From the NCBI RefSeq assembly GCF_910592395.1, contig NC_088324.1:7468953-7532952 (forward strand): a stretch of DNA of 64,000 nucleotides, given 5' to 3'. Source of the stretch: Lineus longissimus. Lineage: Eukaryota > Nemertea > Pilidiophora > Heteronemertea > Lineidae. Position numbers and translations under genes: made by a program. Shown here one piece after another: positions 49,116 through 61,001 of the stretch. The number at the start of each line of letters is the position of its first letter. Positions within the stretch are counted from its first letter, which is position 1. Under the pieces are notes generated by a model that saw only the letters and a program-made list of their open reading frames with translations, did not search any database and was not told the origin of the DNA.

Positions 49116-51919
49116 ACTCCTACTAATATACTCAACAGACCTAGCCTTCCATCCATTCCCGGCCTTGCCAAAGGAATCTGAAAGTATCTTCTCGAGGCGT
49201 ATTCTCGGCTGAGCAATCTCTATCATAAGTTGCCAAGCCCTGATAGGCCGGCAGGCGTCCTCTCCATCCTCCCCTGTAAATCTTTTGAGATTAATTCTAC
49301 ATTTTTCGGAGCTATACCATGGCAAGTGATTAGGAGTCCATACCACAGTGCTCTAGTCAAAGGTATGAGCATTTCTCCACCCGCCAATCACCTCACCATC
49401 TTCCCCAATCGCTCCTTCTCCCGGATTCTGATGGGTAGTATCCGAAGTTGCTTGGTCATAAGTCGTCAGCGAATAGTTCTTCAGACACCTCAGCTCCGTC
49501 GCGTTGAAGGTCAATAGTCATCGCGAAAAAACATTCATTATTCATAGCACCTGAGTCAAACACGCACTACAGATAAAAGTGATGACATTACTTGGCAACC
49601 TTACACCATTTTCCCCGGCTCCTTTTGATTGAAGACCTTTAGTGCCACGATCGAGTAGGTGTAAGGCTCTTACACTAATCATACTTTAGAGACCTCCAAT
49701 CCTGACTTACTAGTACTATGATATATCTACCCTTGCTATAAACGTTGACCCTAAAGCTGTAAGCAAAACGAGGTGAATGAACGCATCATCATTTCGCGCA
49801 CTTATCAGCTCTTTAAAAGCCCTTCTCAAATAAAAAAATATATAATTTTGTTTCTTTGAGTTATACATGTACAACACGGTGCCACTGACGATAACATAAC
49901 CGAATGTTGTATTATTCTTATAAGATTTAAAGTGACGTAAATGTTCATCTCTGTGTGCTCCCGGCTTTAATAGAATTGACCCCCCCCCCCCCCCCACAAG
50001 AAAAAAACAACAACAACAACAAAAAGAGTTCACTGCTGTGAACGAAACAGTTATGGCGAGATGAAATGAATGGACTCAATGAGAAAAGCGAAGATATGGT
50101 TTAACGGAAATGGCAAGGCGAAATAAACAGACAGCACTAATGAAATCTAATCTAATCAAATGATATGAAATCAAATGAAATTTAATAGTCAAAACACAAT
50201 CTTGTGCATCGGGCAAGAACATTAAAATATGTGCATTATTATGAAAACATTGGAAAACAAATGCACAAAATATATGAAAAAGCGTAACAGCTAGAAGGTT
50301 GAAAACAGATGCGCAATAGCACTAGAGTGTTACAGATATGGCGATCGAACGAAATAAACAGACTGAGTTGGTGAGAGAGAACTGGATCTAGGTGTACTGA
50401 GGAGTGTAGATGAACTCGAAACCGATTGTGCCGAAATGTCAACCGTCAGAATCTGCAACATTATCGGAAAATGTGTCTAAGTAATTCGATCGCGGCGCAT
50501 CGTTTATTTGTGAGGAATCTTTTGATGCTGATCTCACCACTTATTCCATGTGATTAGCTTGTTGTAGCGCATAATCAGGCGCATCAAATCACTGTTAACC
50601 ATTCGTGTCTCTCGGAGCAGTTGCCTGGGAGCTTTTTTTAGTTCTTCTCTGTAGAGGCGTAGAGTGCAGTGTACAATTCGATATATAGTCACGGACTTAT
50701 ATGTCCTTGATAGTACCTCAAGCGCGAATCCATGAATCTGATAGGCTGATGCACATCACGTGAACGGGCAGCATTTCGCTAAGTTTACTTTGGCCAACCG
50801 AAATGCAATGTTACACATTGGCTGCCTTGGAGAATCTTATAAGAAATGTTACTTGTGCGGGCAAAGTTTAGGTTTAAGTTTTTTTCTTGGCCAAGCAATA
50901 TGTTGTTTTGTTGAAGAGGTGGGTTAAAGAAGTTGTTTGCCAAAGCGAGTTTTTGAGTTCCTTGGCTAGTTTCGGTACGACATAAAAAATAGTGTCCTTG
51001 CAACATCCGCAAAGGGGCGCGCGTAGCACTCGCGTCTGTTGTTTAAAGGGACGCTCCTTCCCAGAACTGCTCCGATGAGGAGTTGAGTGTTCGTCGGGCG
51101 ATATACCAGATGTCATGAGATGTATTAGATTCTCAAGCTTTCTACTGAACATTAAATAGAGGAAGAAGACGTAATTTTACCACACCCTCGAAAACCAGCA
51201 CCACCCCTACCACCACCTGCGGTTTTGGCTTTAGTTGAGGTGACAAATAATTACATGGGTTTTTTCTGGCACACACTTTAGTAAGCGACACTTTTTTTTC
51301 ACCCGCGTCGCATGTCACCTTCCAGTTCGCAACTAAACCTAGATGTTACCTCGATCATCAATAAAACAAGGCACAGACATACAAGTATCTATATTTAGAA
51401 CATTCTAACTCCCACTTTGCCAGTCGATATTTCTCTCAGGTTTACCTGGCTTAATGAATATACCTGGAATAGTTGCCTTTCTTGATTTTAAATATATGAA
51501 AACTGCTCATTTCAATGCAGCTATTAGGATGTAAACAAATGCTTGTTTTCTGTGATGTATGATACATAGTCAATAAATCACACAGTGGCTTTTCGGCAGC
51601 TATACAATGTAAGGTAACATGATACAGTTATAGCCCCAGCAGCCATACAATGTTGAAAAGAGCTGGTGGTACACATCAATGCACACTGAGGTTATGGGGC
51701 TGACCTTACATACCTCCAAAAAATCATAAAGGCTATTTATCAATAAATTCATTAATTCTTGATACCAGTAGTCAAACGAAAATTTATGAGCGAGCTTGTG
51801 TTTTGGTAAAATGCATATTTTAAAAAACATGTGTTTTTAACGAGGAAAAAACAAGACCTCCAGAAAGGTTTTAGCAAACTGCTGCCATCCTTAATCCAAA
51901 TCTGGAGTAGATTTCAGTG
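49116..51919. other. Non-coding; nothing recognised
   Basis: A 16-base C run lies at 49980-49995. Otherwise ordinary AT-rich sequence. Confidence 0.4.
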
Positions 51920-52415
51920 ATCCATACCATAGACAGCTTGAGAGACCACGACCTTTCAACAGAAGGACAACGAGAGAGAGACGAGTCAGTCAGGTTTTTC
52001 AGCGTTTCCCAAACAATGAAGGGGAAAAATCCAGTAACACAGTCAACTGACTCATCCAATGACTTACACCAGTCACTTACAGAATACCATGCGCCAGAAT
52101 AGTATTATTACAACATACTTAATCCACCGTTGCAACAATGCACCGCGATATTACTCAGGATCAGTAGCCAGGGTGACAAGACGCCGCTGGACAAGTCTAG
52201 TTGAAATGTCATCTGAAGATAACAGAATGAATATATATAAGCTATATCGTGGGCGTGCTGTTTTAAAATCTTGTATGTGACAAAGAACTAAATTGAACAT
52301 CAAAACCAGGCAAAAAAGAAATGTACATGCTATATCGAGGGCGTACAGTTTCAAAACATTGTATGTGACAAAAGAACAGGATTGAACATCGAAACCGGTA
52401 GTACAGGCAAAAAAG
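51920..52415. repeat. Diverged TIR/SINE-body copy and a two-unit tandem duplication
   Basis: From 51940, GAGACCACGACCTTTCAACA and then CGTTTCCCAAACAATGAAGG match the body of the 29706 element. From 52236, GCTATATCGTGGGCGTGCTG and TTGTATGTGACAAAGAAC are repeated once at about 52330 (period about 93 bp). Confidence 0.5.
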
Positions 52416-53429
52416 ATCCCCCAAGCCCACCCTGCACACCCATTTAAAGAGAATCCAGAACTGGCAGTTTCTGTAGTGACGGCTGTTGTGCATGCAGACA
52501 TGAATTTATATATTTCTGAATTGCCATATTCTCTTCTCAGTGAACTCAATTATGCGTCGATTGATATTTTGACGCACATTGAATTTAAGTGATACTGAGA
52601 TAATTGGTGTGTCATTATTGACTTTGTGAATAAGGCAACTGATAAAGGATTTACTAATTACTACTTAATTTTAAATTTTTCTCCTCTTTTTCCTAGTGTA
52701 CGATTAACATGTCGTTCTGATTTTCAGATGGCCGAACAGTGTTGGTCATGTTTCACAATGGAGTACATCGACGTAGCCATGAAGCAATTCATGGTAATTT
52801 TGGCTCAAAGGCGTTCCCCTATCAGCTTCAAAGGTTTTATTTTGCATCCCCCATCCCCCTTCTCCTGAGCTACGCCTATGAAGGTGCTTCATTAACGCAG
52901 AGTAGCTGGAATTGTTGAATAACAACAAAACTAACGGCAATACTAGCAAGCGGTACGGTATTTTTTTTAAACACGTATTAAATTGCATTGTTCAGTACTG
53001 TTTGGTGTAATATTGTATTGTACTGCATGTCTCCATAGTTTGTTGACTCTTTTTCTACACTGGGAGTTCTTCTTAAAAAAAGCAAGAACACCCTATCCAC
53101 TTTCTAAGCTGAATCATTCATAAGTTCCAGCACCCGATATAATATCAGATTCATTCATTAATGATGGTGCACGAAATGGCAGCCGGGAGGTCCTAGTCCT
53201 GTCCGGTGGAACCCATTATTGATGGATGCTCGGCTACTAAATTATCGCCATCACCACCTCCCTGTGATACTGACGCGTCAAATATGACACTCTGCTTCCC
53301 CGTCACACACTGCGTGACCAAACATGAAAATGCGCTGAAGAAATATTATCACGACAGGGTAGCGACTAAGACTTCGACAAGACGGTTGTTTTCATTTTCA
53401 TCCAATCCAAAACGTTTATTTTCCCTTGT
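52416..53429. other. Non-coding; nothing recognised
   Basis: No recognised exon or repeat. Confidence 0.4.
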
Positions 53430-53515
53430 CAGGTCGTGCCTGTTAACCCCATGAAAACATTTTCGTGGGGATCTAGGTTATCAAGATTTGCCCCGATAAC
53501 CCTTTCGTATAAGCA
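53430..53515 (-). repeat. Two-hairpin dispersed repeat, copy 4 (- strand)
   Basis: The reverse complement reads GGGTTATCGGGGCAAATCTT, GATAACCTAGATCCCCACGA, AAATGTTTTCATGGGGTTAA. The second stem (CCCCACGAAAA with TTTTCATGGGG) is clearest here. Confidence 0.6.
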
Positions 53516-53523
53516 AAGATATA

Positions 53524-53888
53524 CAGGTCGCCCTCGTGAATACCGGTATCGGGTGCCATGAAGAGGCCTCCTTGGGTGCCATATTGGCTAGTTATACTCC
53601 ATGAACAGTGTTATTTAAATGTTACTGTGTGTACAGGTCGTCACAGTCATTGGCTGAAGATATGTAAGCCACGCCAACGGGTATTTCTAATGTTTTGTTA
53701 GTCAATGTTCCAGGGTGGTATGGGAAGCGGCGCTTTGCAAATTGGGCATGCCAAGTAACAATAAAGGCGGGACCAGGGCCTACTCGATCCGCCTGGTACC
53801 CTTTTGGGGACCTCCGAAATGTATGGTCCTACTTTTAGAGTAGGCCCTACAGAAAGGATAGGCTACCGGTATTCACGAGGACATCCCG
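53524..53888. mobile_element. MITE with CCTCGTGAATACCGGTA termini, copy 2, TATA target duplication
   Basis: The left end is CAGGTCGCCCTCGTGAATAC and the right end GGTATTCACGAGGACATCCC plus G. TATA stands directly outside both ends (53520-53523 and 53889-53892). The body matches 22064-22425, with small insertions and deletions. It is non-coding. Confidence 0.85.
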
Positions 53889-54375
53889 TATAAGCTCGCC
53901 TTAAATATTTTTGGCACAGACAGAACGAAAGTCTCGAGAAATTCTGTATCGAAAATCCAGATTTCCTGGACTAGTTCCATTGGAGAAGGCTCGACCTTCT
54001 CAAAAGGTTCTTCACTGTTAAATAGCATGGTCCGGAGATATTTCTGTTCTACTTAATTATTATATCTTGATATTGCCAGATGAGGCGGGAGAGATCATCA
54101 CACGGTTGGATGGTCAAGGCCTGATGACCTGGCATTTACCAACAATTGATTTACTTCTTATTTGATTGCAGGCTGTATTTTATGTGTAATTAAAGACACT
54201 GGGGTTATATTCGTGGCATTTCTCTCAAGTGCAGAATGTAAACATCAGATTTCGGGGGTTTTGTTAGATTTGATGATAATTTTATCAACCCGAGTCACAA
54301 TGCCCTGAAAGGTACAGATTCGTCCCACCAATACATTGTGGGGATCGGACGTTTGGGACCGGAGAGGGGGCCTTG
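53889..54375. other. Non-coding; nothing recognised
   Basis: No recognised exon or repeat. Confidence 0.4.
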
Positions 54376-54577
54376 TACCCTCTTAGAAATTTTTGAGATT
54401 TTGAAGAAAGCATTTAATAAAAGTTTTCCGGCGCCTCAAGAGATTTTTCAGCTCTTGAAAAATCTTCCGAGGATTTTCAGCATCTCAAAACCTTCCTCTA
54501 AAAGATCCATATTTGTGCTGGCTGACAATGATTTAAAGGTTTTTCAAATGCTCAAAACCTTTATTTCTAAGAGCGTA
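54376..54577. mobile_element. TIR element TACNCTCTTAGAAAT, copy 1
   Basis: TACCCTCTTAGAAATTTTTG opens and CCTTTATTTCTAAGAGCGTA closes this 202-bp unit. TTTTCAGCTCTTGAAAAATC inside forms a smaller hairpin. A related unit is at 58600-58832. Confidence 0.65.
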
Positions 54578-55486
54578 TATACCCCATCCCCACTTGAGCT
54601 CATAACCTTTGCTATATCTCCTCAACAACAACGACAATAAAGTGTTAATATATGGTTAATGGTAATTTGGTTGCGTTCCCCGTTTTTATTCATTACTACA
54701 GATCATCAAGCACTACCATAGAGCAACACTGCATCTCATGTATCATATACTGGTCCTCCATTATTGAACACCAGACATGCCAGAATATGGGTGAATGGAT
54801 CGTTCCTAGTGGTATGGAGAGCATGGCAACGATTCGTTGCTTCCATTGCTACCCTGCACAGCTCGTTCTATACGGGTTGTGGTATACAGGGTCGCCCAAA
54901 ACAACGACCGACCTCACGTCTGCCTCACAGAGACGCAAAGCACCAGAAACAGTGGTTGGGGAATCTTCTTAGAGGAAAACTGAGGCAACGATGTAGCGAT
55001 TGGTCAACTAGTTTTTTCTCCCGGGCCAATTTGTGAAGCAAAGTCGGTAGTGTTTCAAACCGAAAGGAAGAAATGAATTGGAACAATTGCAAATTCACTA
55101 CTAACTTGGCTTCACATTATTGGCTCTGGGCTTAAACATACTGAACCGAATTCAGATATCTTGGTTTTATTCTTCTTCCAGAAAGATTCCTTCGCCACCA
55201 ATGAAGATGGTTTGGGTCTCAGGGTGGTGAAAGTCACAATACATCAGCAGTTTATTGATAGAATGGTTGGTGAATTGGGTTTTTTTTGCCTGTCTGCCTC
55301 TGCCATAAAATTAGAGGAGGCGTGGTATGGGGTCAATTTCAAAATATGGTCAACACCAGGCATAAAATTGCTCATTAAGCATTTGAATACTTATTTTAAA
55401 GAACATATTTCTATAAAGGGTATAAACTAGAAGTGTACATGTATGTAGAAGTTTGTTTATTTTAGCATCACCCCGAGACCAGCCAG
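54578..55486. other. Non-coding; weak exon-like frame at 55161-55430
   Basis: After TTATTCTTCTTCCAG (ending at 55180) a frame reads KDSFATNEDGLGLRVVKVTI and continues to 55430 without a clear donor. The protein is not recognised. Confidence 0.3.
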
Positions 55487-55857
55487 AATAGCATTCCGCG
55501 AAGTTACTATTTATAGCTCACAAGGTCATTTGCATAAGATATTGATAACGTTTTAGTCACGTGACAGTCGGACATAGACACTTATTTCTACGCATTTGAG
55601 CTTATTTCAAAGTCAATTATCTTTGACCCTGCATTGTTTTTAGCATGAATGATACCATAGAGTCAGAGAGAGAAATATTCAGAACAATTATGTAGTATTT
55701 CCAACACTCGGACATGTGCCAGATTGAATCTAACTGCCCTAGTAAGAAAGCCTGAATCCATTACGAAACCGCATGTTTGTCCGACATTGCCTGTAATTCA
55801 GCGATGGGGAAATAGAGGGCAGCAGCTGCAGTGACGTCATCTTCGCGGGATGCTATT
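55487..55857 (+). mobile_element. 371-bp TIR element, copy 1 (left arm of inverted pair)
   Basis: The ends are AATAGCATTCCGCGAAG and CTTCGCGGGATGCTATT, inverted repeats of 17 bp with one mismatch. A near-identical copy lies in opposite orientation at 56715-57085, with about 10 differences over 371 bp. No coding frame is present and no clear target duplication was found. Confidence 0.85.
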
Positions 55858-56714
55858 GGGTTATGAGACACTCCTTAAACCTAAACGCATGTATCTATTG
55901 CTAAGCCACTGGAAGGACAAATCAGTTAATCTCTAGGAGATGGTCATGGTGCAATGCTCTCTTGTGAATATCATCATGAACCAGCTCTTGAGAAAAACAT
56001 TGTTTTATTAGAAATTGCATAAAACTCGCAATAGTAAAGATATTCTCAAAGAATGTAAAATGCACACCAGTGCAGTGTTTTTCCCGATGTTTCACTCACT
56101 GATGCAGATAGGGGTTATTTTTTTAATTTTTGGGCCTCATTAGTTACATCCCTTACATCCCTTTGTGATGCTATTAGTTTTTCCGGTTATTGTTTATGCG
56201 TAATTGCTGAATTGATTAAATGTAATTATTGACATATGTTGGGTCGCCTGCGGGCATCTGCGGGATTATGCAATCACAGTACCATGTTTTGTCAGTAAAT
56301 GCCATCACACTCTCGTGGTTTTTCCTATTGGTGTTAAATTATCATATACTAGTATATTAACAGGATAGAAACACTAGCTTGACAGTCAGTGCGCCTATAG
56401 GCTAGCATAACTGTGAGTTTTCGATTGAAAAGAATTTTTCTCGGTAGATTCATATGCAGTACCAACTAGTAGTTCATATGTACAATCATTCAGATAGTAC
56501 TTTACTTGTTGTTCTAAACTGTATGCCTTTTCCAAGAAATAGTTATTTCCTCGATATATGGATAAGAAATAACGTATATTAGCTCCCTGTCAGATAATAA
56601 TTTACTTCCAAGAGTCCTGACTAAATACTTAGTCCTACATATCACTGACCATGTAATTGATCGTTTTCGGTCACATCACTCTAATACCACTGATTTAATT
56701 CTACGATTGTAATG
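55858..56714. other. 857-bp spacer between inverted element copies
   Basis: AT-rich and unique within the window. No frame or recognised domain supports a transposase. Confidence 0.5.
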
Positions 56715-57085
56715 AATAGCATTCCGCGATAATGACGTCACTGCAGCTGCTGCCCTCTATTTCCCCATCGCTGAATTACAGGCAATGTCAGACAAACATG
56801 CGGTTTCGTAATGGATTCAGGCTTTCTAACTAGGGCAGTTAGATTCAATCTGGCACATGTCCGAGTGTTGGAAATACTACATAATTGTTCTGAATATTTC
56901 TCTCTCTGACTCTATGGTATCATTCATGCTAAAAACAATGCAGGGTCATAGATAATTGACTTTGAAATAAGCTCAAATGCGTAGAAATAAGTGTCGATGT
57001 CCGACTGTCACGTGACTAAAACGTCATCAATATCTTATTCAAATGACCTTGTGAGCTATAAATAGTAACGTCGCGGAATGCTATT
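56715..57085 (-). mobile_element. 371-bp TIR element, copy 2 (right arm of inverted pair)
   Basis: It starts AATAGCATTCCGCGATAATG and ends ACGTCGCGGAATGCTATT. Reverse-complemented it matches 55487-55857 at about 97% over exactly the same length, so both inserted, or one was duplicated, recently. Confidence 0.85.
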
Positions 57086-57989
57086 GATAGCAGTAGAGAG
57101 ATTGTGTAGCTGCCACTCCATAGACCACCCCCACCCCCTCGCGAGCAACATTTTGGTGCATCCACCAGGTGACCATACGGCAATACCTTCCGATCTTCTT
57201 GACCTGACGTAACTCTGTCAAGGTCAATAATCATACCACTACAAATGTCCAAACGTTCACCAAAGGAGTGCATATTCAGATGATTATATGCAGCAGGATC
57301 CCTTATTCCCTCTAATAACCTTAATATACTCCAATCATCCCGAGGACCAGATGTAACTAATTACTTAATGACTGTTCCGTCAACAGGATAGGAACTAACA
57401 GGAAACCATCAAAAACATTTTCTTGCAATTTTCACAATTTTCACAGATGGCCCCTTATTTTCCATAAATTGACTGGTATAGAAGGTGACGGGCGCATTGC
57501 CCAACCAACCTTATAGCGTTGAGTCGAGGCCTGAATTGTGATACCGGTGTACTTTCCTAGATAATTAGCAAGAAAATACACCTCCCTTCAAGCGTTGTCC
57601 TCATCACACCACGCCATGTTACCACCAAATCCGTCGTGAGAGTACGCTCTAAAATTAATTAGTAAAAGATAACTATAAAAAATAACTATTTGATAGTAAT
57701 TCTTTACTATTCTGGTAGTTCCCATTGCACCGTCTGCGAAATAGCTGTTTTAACTAACTACCTGAAATATTAATTCTTAACAATTTTGATGTTATTTGTA
57801 TTACCTTTTTTAGCTAGAACCACTAATTTCACAGTTTGTGCAATAGAAAGTACCATTTTAAGAGTGCATACAGCTGTTTTAGATTGCTTTGTGCAAAATG
57901 TTTCAGCAATATTTATACGGATTGACCATAAATTGCGCCTTAACAACTTCATAGATTTGTCAAGGTCAAAAACTAAATTGTTACCAACA
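57086..57989. other. Non-coding; nothing recognised
   Basis: No recognised exon or repeat. Confidence 0.4.
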
Positions 57990-59010
57990 GACACCGATAT
58001 ATTACATGTACATGTCCTTTCTGATACAAAGCAACAGGTCTTGCGCTACCCTCTTTGGCCAGCTCCTCCCGACCACTGATTACCCTAATCAGCCACGATT
58101 ACATGGTCGTAATAACAAGCATATTCCATGGATCAGTCGTAGCAGACCAGCATGGTTTTTGTGACCTCAAGAGAAAATTGCGGTCATACTTAATTCCCTC
58201 AACAGCTTCTTCATCTTAGCTTGTGAAGGTCATATATAAAGGAAATTGCTGAAAAGTGATAGTGTCACGTGGCCTTTTAAGACGAACCAGCAACTATCAT
58301 CTCTGACCATGGAATAGAACGACATCCTGCCGTCAAAGAGTCGTGGTGGATTGTTTCATTACGGAATGCGACCATACGTAATCGCCTTACCCGCTTCACA
58401 GATTGTGAAGGTTAAACTCCTAATGGCTACAGATACACCAATGATGTTTACCTCCTTGTGGAGACTAATGACACCATTGGCTGGCATCAGCAGAAGAGGA
58501 TACCCCAGACCTCCATTGATTGCTTCATTACTGGCATGCGACCATACGTTATCGCCTTACCCGCTTCTCATAGATTGACGAGGTCGCATTCCAAATAGCT
58601 ACACTCAGAGAAATAAAGCTTTTTTTCTGCTTCTGAAAAACCTTTTGTGTTTTTCGCCCAACACAAAATATACACTCCGTAGAGGTTTTTCAACAAAGGG
58701 AAGAATTGCTTTGAGATTTTTTACAGTCACAAAAACCAATCGCGATTTCCTTTTCACCAAAAAAAACTATTTTTTGTCGGCAAAAAACCCTTAATTGTTC
58801 AGGAGCTCAAAAACTTTCATTTCCGAGGGTGTGTTGACACCACTGCATCACGTCAAAGACTAAAGAGAAGAGAATACCCCGGACCCCCATTGATCACCCC
58901 CCACCCCCGACCACTGATTAGCCTCATTAAACCACCAAGACATGATGGCAATAACCCACCCCGCCGACCAGTCATGGCAGATTGCTTCAAAACAATGATT
59001 CATCAGTATA
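57990..59010. repeat. Degenerate long-period repeats interrupted by a TIR element
   Basis: GCGACCATACGTAATCGCCT with TACCCGCTTCACAGATTG occurs near 58370 and 58535 (about 165 bp apart). GACCACTGATTACCCTAATC occurs near 58070 and again near 58910. AGAGGATACCCCAGACCTCC occurs near 58495 and 58870. Confidence 0.6.
58600..58832. mobile_element. TIR element TACACTCNGAGAAAT, copy 2
   Basis: TACACTCAGAGAAATAAAGC opens and AAAACTTTCATTTCCGAGGG then TGTG closes this 233-bp unit, which splits the degenerate repeat around it. It resembles the 54376 element in termini only. Confidence 0.6.
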
Positions 59011-59607
59011 CGTGGTACGGTAGCTCACTCGATTCTCTAATGGAGTTGCAGCTGGTCGTATGAAAACAACCATTATTGGTTTTCACGACCATATATGCTC
59101 CAGCGTACATTCAGTGAGGAGACAGGAGGCTTGGTGTCGTTGCGAGTGCTACAGCGAATTATCTATAAAATCAACCTTAAACATCCATTTGACCTTTTCT
59201 ATGGGCAGCCCGAATGCCACCAATGTGACGTCATTATTCTTAAATTTTTCATAACGAACGAAATAACATTATGTCGTCTGTTTCAGCGGCCGTTGCGAGT
59301 GCGCATGCGCGGCTGAGATGATGTTCAATCGTAGCAAGCTGTCGCATTAATAATACATGTGTGTTCGCATTATGAGTCGAACGCCAACACAGTAAAGGAC
59401 TACACGCTATGGCTAGGATGTATTTGCTGCAGCGTTCCAAATTTCATATATGTGTGACTATTTCTCTTTACCTTTAAGAAGATGGATTCATCATATTTTA
59501 ACTCTCGGAACACAACTTGGATGTTAACACTTTTATATACTGTAAACGCTTCTGTGGCACTCACCAGTTAAATTTTTTGTATAATCACGCTCTGATCCGT
59601 TCTCATC

Positions 59608-59828
59608 ATGGATTCTATTCACAGAATGGCCAACTTCAGTGCGGACGGACAAACCGACAAAGACGGCATGACGGATACTACAATAAGGAACCAAGCCAAG
59701 AAAACAGCCACTATCAGTCTTCCAGGCCTAGGGGGGTCGACAGGGACAAGGTCCCTCTTCATCTTCAGTGAGGAGAACTTCGTAAGGAAATACGCCAAAG
59801 TCATCATAGAATGGGGATATCCTTTTTT
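59608..59828 (+). CDS. Cav2-type voltage-gated calcium channel alpha-1 subunit, first coding exon
   Basis: From the ATG at 59608 the frame encodes a 47-residue variable N-terminus (MDSIHRMANF, with MTDTTIRNQAKKT) and then RSLFIFSEENFVRKYAKVII at 48-67 and EWGYPF at 68-73. The SLF-FSE-N-VRKYAK-I-EW block is the conserved segment just before transmembrane segment IS1 in Cav2 (P/Q-, N- and R-type and invertebrate Cav2) channels; Cav1 and Cav3 differ here. Vertebrate Cav2 genes also end their first coding exon just past this EW. The likely donor, GTCAAA at 59829, is weak and would be phase 2. Unspliced, the frame stops at 59881. Cav2 channels gate presynaptic calcium entry for transmitter release. 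Later exons are not seen in the window, so intron 1 exceeds 4 kb. A downstream ATG at 59626 could also serve as the start. Confidence 0.9.
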
Positions 59829-60644
59829 GTCAAAGAAACCAAAAATCACCGCATTGTGTTTTCTTGGATTGTACCGGACTTAAGGTAATGTCTCTTTTTT
59901 GTTCTTGAATATATTCTCGCAATACTTAATATCGGACGTTAAATACTTACATCAACAGGTACCAGGTTTGATTCCAGCCTACTGTTCATCACTGATTTTA
60001 GTCATCATATTTCCATAACAAGCGCGTTATCTTAATTCCATAACCCTCGCTCACGATGGTACCATACATTGTTGAATGTCTCGATTTGAATACGCCCCAT
60101 TACATGTAATTCGGCTGCACTAAAAAAACTTCGCCGTTGGTTAAAAAATTTGAAAATTTGACATTGAGAATTCAATATGTAAATACACAATGAATATAAA
60201 TTCCAACATTTCTATTATTTAAACCGGATATAGATATACTGTACACGCACTCTCATTAAGGGTAAATTTTCATCTCGCTGCCAAATCCGGTTACTGTCCT
60301 TCAGCAATGTTTTTTTTCTGTTTACTTGTGGTACTGACAAAAACACTTTCAACGAACGTATGCCATTAAGACAGAAGATGTCTTTCCCCTGTGTTTATAT
60401 CCAAACTGATAAAGCTATGGATGTTAAACTGTACACCTGACACGTGAATTTCAGTTTTGCGGGCGTGTCTCCGTGTAAATAGAGAGTTTAGATAAATGTA
60501 CATGTACTTTAACATACATAAATCATTTCAGTCAGGATTCACTCACGTCATTATCATCAACGAAGATAGTTTAGTGAAATCACCTGTTTTCATTACAGTC
60601 AGCTGTTTTTCTTATCTTTGCCATCGTCTTTTTCCGATATTATA
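59829..60644. other. Putative first intron of the Cav2 gene
   Basis: No exon resembling segment IS1 (ANC-VLAL-type residues) was recognised. A second donor-like GTAATG follows the in-frame stop at about 59884. Confidence 0.5.
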
Positions 60645-60860
60645 GGCAGGTTTAGCAATCCCTTCGAACGACGAACTACGAAGGCCTGTGATGTCTTCAA
60701 GTCCCGCGCTCATTACGCCACACCCGTAAATCCTCCTTGAAACTTAGTTGTAGAAGGAAAAAAATCAAAAAAATTGTTGATAAAGTATTCTTACATTCTT
60801 CGTACTTTGTCGTTCATAGCTCTTCGCAAGGGTCGAGAAATATGCAGTGAACAGACCTGC
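60645..60860. repeat. Dispersed repeat, copy 2 (GCAGGTTT / CGACGAACTACGAAG)
   Basis: GCAGGTTTAGCAATCCCTTC, GAACGACGAACTACGAAGG, and later CTTCGTACTTTGTCGTTC and AAGGGTCGAGAAA, follow the same order as at 26806-27020. Confidence 0.55.
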
Positions 60861-61001
60861 GTGAAACTCGCAAAATAGCACGATATATCCCCAGAAACGA
60901 GGTATCTAAAATGAAAATCTGGGAAGTTTTCTCAGTCATTTTCTTTTTTTTTGCAAACTCTGCCATTTTCTCGTGAAGTCGAACTACAAATTTTTTTTAA
61001 G

